This document shows, in pieces, positions 55,554-64,000 of a stretch of 64,000 bases of DNA; the first letter of the stretch is position 1, and each line of letters begins with the position of its first letter. This DNA is from Stomoxys calcitrans (Eukaryota > Arthropoda > Insecta > Diptera > Muscidae): NCBI RefSeq assembly GCF_963082655.1, contig NC_081553.1:230961260-231025259 (forward strand). Direction: 5' to 3'. A program made the translations under genes and the position numbers. Under the pieces are notes generated by a model. That model ran no database searches. It saw only the letters and a program-made list of their open reading frames with translations, and was not told the DNA's origin.

Positions 55554-58500
55554 CTGGAAATTGAAACATGCAAAATATTAGAATTGTAAATGGTATAAAA
55601 AAAGCAAAAATAATACGTAAATAGAGTAAAAAGGTGCTAAGTTCGGGCAGAATCTGGGTACGCACTACCATTATGGTTTATTGGATTATTTTTTATACCC
55701 TACACCATAAGATAGAGGTATACCAATTTCATCATTTCGTTGGTAACACATCAAAATATTAGTCAAGGACCCCATAAAATATATACATTCTTGATCGCCG
55801 TCCGCCCGTCCGTCTGTCTATCTGTGGAAAGCACGCAGATATGTTGGGTATAAAAATATTTTGCAAACAATTTTTAATCATTTCGTATTCTTTGTATTTA
55901 ATCCTGATCTTCTGATTTCATAAAATCAGATTTAAGTTATATATAGCCGCTATATAGATCGATATCCAGACTTAAAGTTTGGAGGCAATAAATTGGTAAT
56001 TTTTCATGCGATTTCGATGAAATTTGGCTTTTCAAAAAATTTGCCAGGAATGGTCCAAATGTCATATAAACCTATCTCGGGTCTTGAACCACTAGAGTGC
56101 GCAATTTTCATCCGATTTGGCTGACGCATTTTTCTGCATGATGTGTTTTTCTTTTGACTTTCAATTACTGTGCCAAGAATGGTCCAAATCAGTTCATAAC
56201 CTGATATAGCTGCCATATAAACCTATCTCGGATTTTGACTTCTTGAGCCTCTAGACCTAGACCTATGACCTCCAACACACGTGCCAGGAATGGCCTGAAA
56301 CAGCTCTTAAACTGATATAGCTCCCCTATAAATCGATCTCCCGATTGCACTTCTTGACCTTTTATATGACCTTCAACATACATGCCAAATATGGTCAAAG
56401 TCGGTCAATAACCTGATGCAGCTCCCATTAAAACCGATCTCCCGCTTTTACTTCTCGAGCCCCTATAAGGCGCAATTCTTAGCCGATTTGGTTGAAATTT
56501 TGTATAACGACTTTTACTATGTCCTCCAACATCCAAACCAAGTATGGGCCGAATCGGTACATAACCTTATATAGCTCCAACAGCATAAAATGATTCCATA
56601 TAAAGAGATACCGGTCAAAGAACTTGATAAATGCAACCCATGGTGGAGGGTATATAAGATTTAGTCCGGCCAAACTTAGCACGCTTTTTCTTGTTTTCTC
56701 TCAATTACTTTTCACTTGAGTCTCGTCATGTATTGATCGGTATATATATCCGTTTAGGAGGCTTTTGGGGATTGGTACGCTTACTCAAATTCGGGTACCA
56801 AAATTTTGTTTTTAGGTTAGTATAAGAATGCAAATTTAAGTTGGCTTATATCGGTTTACCCATCTCTAAGATATTGAGATTTCAGAATAAGAGGGTCCGC
56901 CCCCTTCAAATATCAAAAAATTAATTATACGCTAGAGCTGGCAAAACATCGATGGCACTATCGATCGTTTTATTAAATTTGGGTTTTTTTTCGGTCTGTG
57001 CATTGAGTCGATGCTATCGATATTTGTTATTAGAAATATCGGATGTTTTAATTATCGATAGTTTGCCAACTCTATTGTACACTATCTGTGAAAATTTTTA
57101 GAATGACGGTCTAGTCCATTGTTTTACAAGCTACATGGCAATTGGCGCCACACATCAAGCAAGCCCAACTCAGCCAACTGGTGCAAAAAATAGCGATGGC
57201 TCGATATCGTTCACGGCAAAGTTTCCTCTACCGGCGTCTTTGAAGAAAAATGGATAGATGATGCCACCAGCCCATAAAACACACCAAAATGTCGTTGCAG
57301 GTGGCTGTTCTACACCCCAGAACGAAAATTTAGCTAGCCAAAAATAATCCCTATCGCTGAGTACAATTTTTCGACAAACTAAAGCACATCACAAAGGACG
57401 AAATTTGATAATTAATTTTAACTAATTTCAGTTTTTGAGGCCAACGTAGTGCAGAAGTTAACATGTCCGTCTATGCGGCTGAACGCCTGAGTTGAAATCC
57501 TACCTAGACCATTAGTAAAAAATTTCAAGCGGTGGTTTTCCCCTCCAAATGTTTGCGATATTTGTGAGGTACTATGTCATGCATAGAAGCCACAGTGCGA
57601 CACCTCTTTGGGAACTTCTCCCCGCTGTGGCATGCCGTTCGGACTCGGCTGTAAAAAGAAGGCCCCTTATCATTGAGCTTAAACTTGAATCGGGCCCTGT
57701 AGTAGAATCGGGCCCCTTTTCTTTGGTGGAATGTTCATGGGTAAAATTTGCATTTGCATTTGCAATTTTTGTGTTTCTCCATAATGAAATGGCAGAGTGT
57801 ACTGAATACTATTCACTTTCATGGATGATGTTTTGACATAATTATCAATCAGTGCTGTCACCTCGAAAAGCTCATAAAAAATCACGCTTTATAAGATACA
57901 CTTTATACGGTGGTAAGTGGGTATAAAAATGTTAAATGTTATTATACTTACTATCTTGTGGCACCAGCCATCCCATATAGGCAATACAACCTGCCACAAC
58001 ATTGAAGAGACCAGTCCATACCCATTTCCGTTTTGTCTTTAATATAAGGAATAGACCAATAAAGGTGCCGATGATTTCTGAAAGACCGGCTATCACAGTG
58101 TTAATTTGTAAATGTTCACGGCTGAAGGAACGGATATTCAAAAGCATGCCATAGTAGACGACAATGTAAATGGACCAGCAGAGGTGAACACACACCATAT
58201 GGCGTATAGCCTTTTCACCCTTCCAGATGGACCACCAACCAGCTGGTGGTGGAGCGTCCATTGCTGTTTGAGCTTGTAGCTCCAATTGCTGATCGATGTC
58301 ATGGGGAAGACTGTGACGAGTGCCATTGTATTCGGCACACTGAAATGAGGGTAAGATGCATTAAGAAGTCTGATAACGTTATGATTATAAAACAATGGTG
58401 GGCAAATACACACATTCTAATGCACATTATTGTGTACGTGCACAAAAACATAAACCCGTGCCCTGGATACATTTTCGATCGCCAAATAATTTTCCGCGAA

Positions 58501-61500
58501 TCTTCTAGAAGAAGGTTATGATCGCGGACGAGCTCGTCTTATAGTCGTAGATGATTCCCCTATCGTGAGGAATTATGTCCTCAAGACGAATCTTCTGGAA
58601 GAGTATTCCGCGAATCATCCATATAAGTAAATAACGAAGAGTCTTGGAAGATCTTAAAACCGCGCAATAATCGTGTGAACGAGTAATAAATGAGTGTTTT
58701 GGAAGATTTATAAAATACTCTTCTATAAGAGTTGCGCATTACTCAACTGGACGAGTATAAAAATTTTATTAAAAATTGTTCTAAAAGAGTTGGTCGTTAT
58801 TTGCTTGATCTAAAGATCTAAAAATATATGTCAAGATTAGTTTGTTCATCAAAAACGTAACGACACCGAAAAAAGTAAAGAAAATGTTCTTATGACTCAT
58901 CATACTTAGTACTAATCGTCAAATAAACCAAGTGAGAATTTTGTTTGATGGTGGAAGTTATCCACTGAAAACAAAACATCGAATAACAAAATTCAATATG
59001 AGTCCTACCCCCGCCAGGTATTAACATAAAACCAATCGCGAGAAGTTAACTAAACAAACATTCTGGACGATTATAACGAAATGAGTTGTGTAATAATCGT
59101 TGTGAAGAGTTGCTAAAACTTCCGCACACGCAATGGATTGTCCATTGATATGAAGAGGGTTTCACGATTCATATGGACGATTATAATGTAATGAGTTGTA
59201 AGAGAATCGTCGCGAAGAGTGGCTACAACTTCTGCACATGCATGCAATAGTTTGACCAATGATATCTAGAAGAGTATTTCGCGACTCATAAGGAAGAATA
59301 TTTGGTTAAAAAATTTTCCTGAAGATTATTTTATTCATTTCGTGGACGAACGGTGTTCCAAAATTATGAAAAATTTTTGTAGGTTGGGCTTGGAAATGAC
59401 GTATACATATGTTACTATGACCACCACTGTTAAAAAAGACAATGTTCATACTACTTACCTCAATTAGAATTTGTTTAGCTTCCATGACTCTTCCTCTGGC
59501 CACCATCCAACGGGGAGAATCTGGTATCCACCTATAGGAAGAATATTTTATTAAACATAACTCAAAACCCTTTTTTTAAACTCCTGTCTTGACATACCTC
59601 CATAAATAAATGAGTATCACGGTTGGCCATGAAATGGCCATATATAAATAGGACCAACTGGAAAAGAAACTCGCCACTCCAGGCAATAGTATAACTCCAA
59701 TGGACCAAAATTGTTCAAAGAGCGTTGAAACACAGGTCTTATAAATGCCACCCGTTATATCCGCCACTGCAAATTCAATTTAAAGATATTAAATAAAGTT
59801 TTGAAACTAGTAATCGGTTTTTCGACAACTTACTTATCATACCACCAGCTGTATACATTTGAGCACAACATACAGCAGACAGACATCGGAAGAAAACGTG
59901 CAGTTCATAGGATGCCACATGTCCCGTTAAGTTACCGCAAAATATTTGTGTTATCATACCAAACAGCATTACACTACGCGGACTAAAGCTATTAGAAAAA
60001 AAAGGAAAAAGGTGGATTAAAATGTTGAATAGGTGCATCAAATGATGTCGAACCGTGGAATGAGATCGAAAAAAAAACTAGTTAAAATTTCCTCCGTTTG
60101 AGATAGGGTAGAGATAACTCTCTGAAATGTTGAATACTTAGAGCTGAATCCTCTTCAAATTAAAAAAAAAATCAAAATCGAATATCTCTCAAATCAAAAG
60201 TGATATTTTATCATATTTCATCAGCCCATCCTAACAACACAAATTTATCCACTCTGAAACCGCAGTTTTTTTATAGTTCATTCTAATCTGTTTTTGCGCT
60301 ACTTTTAATCTTATTCCACTGTTTGTCGTTGAATGTGGTTTACACAATTCTGCTCCTATTTATGTACAGATTGTTGGGATAACTATAAGGACCTCCTTTT
60401 TAGAGTTGCTTGCGTATTGCAGGACGTTGAACGGCATCTCTTTGTAGAGAAGTTTTACAAAGCTGAACACTTTACAAATGTTGCCAGATTTAGTAATTGT
60501 ACCGGTCTGCATATTTCGCACCCAGACGCTAAGCTTCAGCTAAACTTTTCACCAAGATGACCTCGGACACCCTTATTAAGTCAAAAATAACAGCAAGCGT
60601 CATGCAAACATTTTTTTAAAGTAAAATTTCAAATTCCAGCCAATTCAGAAAAAACTGTTTTCTTTACGTGCTCAATAAGACAAATTTGTAGAACGGTGTA
60701 CATGGAAGCCTCACCAGATTTTAAAATGGTTCAAAGCATGGCAGGTTGTAAAAAAAACAGTGCATTAGTGGAATTAAAAACCCATATATGATGATTAGTT
60801 TGCAGCTGAAATATCAGATTTTGGTCCGATCTGGGCTCAATACTCAAAATTGAAATATCGATTTGTATGGGAACTGTATGTATACATGGACCGATTTGGC
60901 ATACATATTTAAAATCCCAATAAGAAGTATGTGTTGAAAAATTTGAGCAACGTTCCTTCTTCGCAAGATAGCGTTATTTCGACGTACAGTCTTTTTTAAA
61001 TCGGCTTAGAGTCTCGTGCTATCAAGACAAATATCGTGCTATCAAGACAAAAAGTCTCTATCAAGAGTCTCGTGTTATCAAGACAAATATACGGATTCTT
61101 GGGAGAAGGGTTTAAAAAGTGGTCATTTGTTAATTCCGAATCCAGTCCTGTAATAAGGAGCTACAATCAATTTAAGTTATCTAAAATTTCGAACGCGATT
61201 TAACGAGCTGCCAAGCTTCCTGTCGTTTCTAATTCTCATAAGCCTTGCTTTTAAACTACTTTGACCCAATGATTTTCCAATATGCCTTCCTTTATTACTT
61301 CAAACAAATGGAGGATCCAATGTATTACGAGAGCATGCCAAACCAGATTCCTTTATAACCAACGAAATTCTGACATTGCATAAACTCCTTGCAGATTATG
61401 TAGGATAGGGATCAATTTATATGTGATCTATATAAGGTTATATACCGATTCGCACTATACCTTGCATTTTGCAGAACTTCAGCTACAACAGATGAATCTG

Positions 61501-62800
61501 GAGCTTTTCAGAGGCTTTATAAATTAAATCGGAACATCGATTCCTGTATAAGGAGAAACAACCATTTTAATTTATTTATTTTGATTGCGATGCTACTTTG
61601 TGAGGATTGCGATGTTACCTTTTGGGGATGACCTAAACTAAATCTTAGCATTTTGAGTGTAATTAAAAATATGAAACCGGCAAACTCCCAGTTTTCCTTA
61701 CATTTTATAAACCCTCCTTTAAGACTATAACATACTTACTATTTTAGCAAATGATTTGCCAATATGCCTCCCGTCAATACTCCAAACAAATGGAAGAACT
61801 GCGTTACCGACACCAATATATCTCGAGAGCATACCAAATCATATTGCGTTATAACTGAATGAAATTCTGCCTCATGCATAAACTCTTTGCAGGGTATAAT
61901 ATCTGATTTAAGTGATTCCGGTTCTTCCCAAGCTTTAGGTTCATCCGATTGATGTGCATAGTTGTAATAGTGATGTACATGCTCCTGTGCATCTTTGTAA
62001 ACATTACAAAAATCTATGGAAAACTCTTGATCTTCGACCTCCTCCTTTATCGGATGGGACACCTTTATCCAGGCAGTTTGATTTTTGGCTCCTATCTGTG
62101 GTGGAGGTTTACAAAAGAACTCACCATGCCTGGGTGCGGGTGCTGTGAATATAATACAAGCCATAAACCAGGAGGAGGGTATCTTACACAGAAATATCAG
62201 TAGTACGGTACGTAATTGCCATTTTCCCCATTCGCCTGTTACACGGCCCACAGCATCAACTTTGGCTTGCATTTTGTTTGATTGCTTGGGAGCCTTGCCT
62301 TCTAAATTATAAAACGAATCCTTCGGATAGAGATTGTAGTTGTGTGAATGTTTGCGTGTGGGAGATTTTGAATACAATTGGCGAGATCCTCTGCGATGGC
62401 CCAAACTACAGCCAGTATCGGTTCTACTGCGAAATCTTCTAAGGTTGGGTTGGGAATTTCGTCGCCGACATTGCTCCTCACTAATGCCCAACAAAGATTG
62501 TATGGGTTGGGTGATGCTATCGATGCTAAGTTTGCGGTTATTACCGGGGAAGAGATTGGGTATGGAAAAACGTTTACGGCCGGCTTGTTGTGGAGAGGGT
62601 GTGAGGTCTGTGGGGCTGTTTGATGATAGATCAGGTATTAATAAAGATGATATGTTTTTTGAGGTATTTAATTGATCAGTCGGTGATGTTGTTGTTATTA
62701 TAGTGGGTGGCGTTAATGTTGGAGTTGTTGGTGAGCCAACGTTGTTATTATTGGCCTCTGGCAAACTGTATTCCCTGTTAGGTAGGAGGGGGGATTCGGC
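55036..62800 (-). CDS. SLC22-family organic cation/zwitterion transporter (MFS), six exons, 5' end not found
   Basis: Gene-level entry. Exons 62800-61740, 59988-59834, 59766-59598, 59531-59459, 58339-57952 and 55553-55036 join in phase (2, 1, 2, 0, 1) to 787 residues plus stop. The fold is that of SLC22 solute carriers: TM1 (about 197-220), a ~108-residue extracellular loop with four Cys (230, 265, 304, 324), TM2-TM6, the MFS signature W-IPDSPRW (463-470), a central cytoplasmic loop, TM7-TM12, and a cytoplasmic tail. GGMIMADITGG and SNEKKKICAFS are typical fly members' motifs. Relatives move carnitine, beta-alanine, carcinine or organic cations across plasma membranes; the substrate here cannot be told. 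The cytoplasmic N-terminal tail of at least 190 residues is unusually long. The first visible exon opens at acceptor ctttccag without an ATG, so an upstream exon is required. Confidence 0.9.
55692..56697 (-). repeat. Internally tandem element (family A), complete minus copy
   Basis: Begins TTTTTTATACCCTACACCAT and ends ATGGTGGAGGGTATATAAGA, CCGGCCAAACTTAGCACGCT. Its interior has five or six ~180-bp units. It lies in the last intron of the SLC22 gene. Confidence 0.82.
56933..57074. mobile_element. 142-bp MITE of the TAGAGCTGGC family
   Basis: Starts TAGAGCTGGCAAAA and ends TTTGCCAACTCTA. Flanks TTATACGC and TTGTACAC agree at 6 of 8. Deleted interior. Confidence 0.8.
57435..57765 (+). mobile_element. 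SINE-1, nearly full length
   Basis: GAGGCCAACGTAGTGCAGAA head, decayed B box GAGTTGAAATCC, TTCAAGCGGTGGTTTTCCCC, GAAGGCCCCTTATCATTGAG, tail TGTTCATGGGTAAAATTTGC. In the same intron as the family-A copy. Confidence 0.85.
57952..58339 (-). CDS. SLC22 transporter exon (central loop, TM7-TM9)
   Basis: 388 nt between ctcatttcag and GATA|GTAAGT. It encodes the intracellular loop (CAEYNGTRHSL... to WWSIWKGEKAIRHM), TM7 (VHLCWSIYIVVYYGMLL), TM8 (AGLSEIIGTFIGLFLIL) and TM9 (WTGLFNVVAGCIAYMGWL). Confidence 0.9.
58430..59300. repeat. Intronic imperfect tandem repeats (~112 bp)
   Basis: 59069-59178 and 59179-59293 are diverged copies (ACGATTATAA, AATGAGTTGT, GAAGAGTTGC / GAAGAGTGGC). Related GAAGAGTATTCCGCGA words extend to 58500. 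Confidence 0.65.
59459..59531 (-). CDS. SLC22 transporter exon (MFS signature loop)
   Basis: 73 nt between tcctatag and ATTGAG|GTAAGT. It encodes WIPDSPRWMVARGRVMEAKQ, the sugar/cation-transporter signature that follows TM6. Confidence 0.9.
59598..59766 (-). CDS. SLC22 transporter exon (TM5-TM6)
   Basis: 169 nt between tttgcag and GGAG|GTATGT. It carries MADITGG, then FEQFWSIGVILLPGVASFF (TM5) and LYMAISWPTVILIYLW (TM6). The introns on both sides are only 66-67 bp. Confidence 0.9.
59834..59988 (-). CDS. SLC22 transporter exon (TM3-TM4)
   Basis: 155 nt between ttctaatag and ATAA|GTAAGT. It encodes SPRSVMLFGMITQIFCG (TM3) and ELHVFFRCLSAVCCAQMYTAGG (TM4), in place of the classical MFS TM3-TM4 region. 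Confidence 0.9.
60060..61739. other. Intron with family-A-like debris
   Basis: 60590-61000 and 61420-61500 hold decayed CCGATTTGG/AAATTTGAGC words. 61025-61085 has a short repeat of ATCAAGACAAATAT and GTCTCGTG. The relic exon is at 61263-61396. Confidence 0.5.
61263..61396 (-). pseudogene. Relic duplicate of the SLC22 TM2 exon end
   Basis: On the minus strand this stretch matches 61741-61880 of the transporter's first visible exon: shared blocks include GAGTTTATGCA, CAGAATTTC, TTTGG.ATGCTCTCG, CCATTTGTTTG and GGCATATTGG. There is a deletion of roughly 17 nt and many substitutions, and no usable frame or donor. It lies in the intron between that exon and the TM3 exon, so it looks like an old local duplication that decayed. 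Confidence 0.75.
61740..62800 (-). CDS. SLC22 transporter, first visible exon (tail, TM1, ectoloop, TM2)
   Basis: Starts after tttatctttccag with GCC GAA TCC and ends at AAAATA|GTAAGT (phase 2). Residues 1-190 are Ser/Thr/Pro-rich and then basic, with two similar motifs, RKRFSIPNL (75-83) and RRRNSQPNL (112-120), which look like basophilic-kinase/14-3-3 type sites. TM1 is followed by the Cys-rich loop and TM2. The frame stays open 23 codons above the acceptor, but that stretch is intronic pyrimidine-rich sequence. Confidence 0.9.
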
Positions 62801-62869
62801 CTGGAAAGATAAATAGAGAAGGCAAACTGTAAATCTTGTGATATCAAAAAGGTTATAGCGTACAAACAA

Positions 62870-64000
62870 GGAAGGAAAGACAAAAATTAGCCAGTGTGGG
62901 CTTTATAATACCACCATGCAATCCCAAATCAAGCAGCAAAATTTTGTAAGAATCGGATCAAAAATGAGGTTACTGCAGCAATAAAAGGGCATATCGGATG
63001 GAAGATAAGCATATATGGGAAACTATATCTAAAACTGCACCGATTTTGATGAAATTTCGAGCACAAATTGAGACGTCAAATTAGCAGATTTGATAGATAT
63101 ATTTGATATAATTTAAGAAGTTTCATGTTTGAAAGTAGTTTTTATTGTGATTTTATTGAATGGGGTCTTATAGACTTTTAAAATTACATAATTCAGAAAA
63201 AAATCAAACACCTCATAAAATCTTTTGTAATGATCGGCCGAAACTGTGGCTTTTACAGCCACTATTATAGGTTATATCGGATGAAAGATATATATGAAAG
63301 CTTTATTTAAAAATGGACCGATTTTTTCGCACGAATGGATCGAATTTTCCGCACAAATTGAGATACCAAATCAAACACTTCACGTAAGATTTTGTAAAAA
63401 TCGGACCAAAACTGTGACTTTTACAGCCATTATAACAAACAAGTACGACCTGCAGCTTAATTACAAGAATACGTGGCCAGACTATCAGACAGATATTTAT
63501 TATATTTAAACAACGCAAATATTTCATGGACCAATATTTTTATTGAAAATTATTTTGATGCCACTTTTTGTCCGATTTAATTTTGGGATAGTTGGCAAAA
63601 AGAAACAAGAATACAGGAATATGTCAAAATTACTCAACTCTAAGAACCTCTCTATTGTGTTAGCTTTGTTGTGTAATTTGTACATTAACGGCCCATTTAA
63701 AGACCACAACAAATTGGCACATAAATATTTGTATTTAAGCTTATTCCAAGGCCAGCACATATATATTTACTTGTTTATGGGCTTCAGAACTTTTTTTAGG
63801 TTATAACATGGTTTGGAGGAGTTTTTATATTCTGCTTATATGAGCCACAAATGGATAAATTGAAGTCATGTTGTCGTCATTAAAAGACACACATGGAAAG
63901 TTATACTCAATTGATTCTTAATTTTGCTCTCTTTAAAGAAGACGAAACACATTTCTAAAATAAAGTTTTTTGTACGCTATAAAAAATATTTAAAGCCACC
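62870..64000. other. Probable 5' intron of the SLC22 gene
   Basis: Two or three copies of a ~300-bp repeat (GAAAGATA.ATATATGAAAGC, TCGGACCAAAACTGTGACTT). No first exon with ATG and donor was found. Confidence 0.45.

Noticed and set aside
60333..60560. 75-codon plus frame with several Cys
   Set aside because: It lies in a repeat-rich intron, antisense to the transporter, with no recognisable domain.
62801..62869. ATG at 62869 as the start of the transporter
   Set aside because: The 23 codons before 62800 end in a strong acceptor tract (tttatctttccag); the peptide looks intronic.

Overview
The window looks like nuclear DNA of a higher fly. It is AT-rich, with short spliced exons, metazoan GT-AG introns and a dense load of decayed transposons. 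Several repeat types (tRNA-headed SINEs, Jockey- and RNase-H-bearing non-LTR elements, internally tandem elements ending in a ...GGGTATAAAA-like motif) resemble what I know of muscoid calyptrate flies (house-fly or stable-fly type). The species call is an inference, not a match.

Two host genes on the minus strand carry most of the coding sequence. (1) A long acidic, Ser/Asn-rich protein has five coding exons at 23950-23252, 12032-11759, 11688-11623, 9732-9673 and 9605-6906. All splice phases agree and give 1266 residues before the gene runs off the left edge. Two further short minus-strand exons that start with ATG and end in phase 0 (38861-38902 and 49209-49283) could be alternative first exons of the same gene. 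A TACC-type centrosomal protein is one hypothesis, but the diagnostic C-terminal domain is not in the window. (2) An SLC22-type organic cation/zwitterion transporter of the major facilitator superfamily has six exons between 62800 and 55036. They give 787 phase-consistent residues with twelve predicted membrane segments and a long cytoplasmic N-terminal tail. Its first exon lies beyond the right edge or was not found.

Two weaker plus-strand genes were found: a small two-exon gene (38969-39319, 85 residues, 93-bp intron) and an unidentified exon-like ORF (27369-27579).

Layout: 1-6.9 kb is intron of gene 1, with non-LTR debris and hAT-like MITEs with 8-bp target duplications. 6.9-12 kb holds exons 5 to 2 plus a 27-copy, 41-bp minisatellite. 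12-23.2 kb is a large intron with non-LTR fragments, an A-rich desert, an LTR and a 150-bp hairpin. 23.2-24 kb is exon 1. 24-53.8 kb is gene-poor DNA packed with nested repeats, including a hAT-like element inside an LTR and a SINE inside a SINE. 53.8-62.8 kb is the transporter with repeat-filled introns and a relic duplicated exon. 62.8-64 kb is probably its 5' intron.
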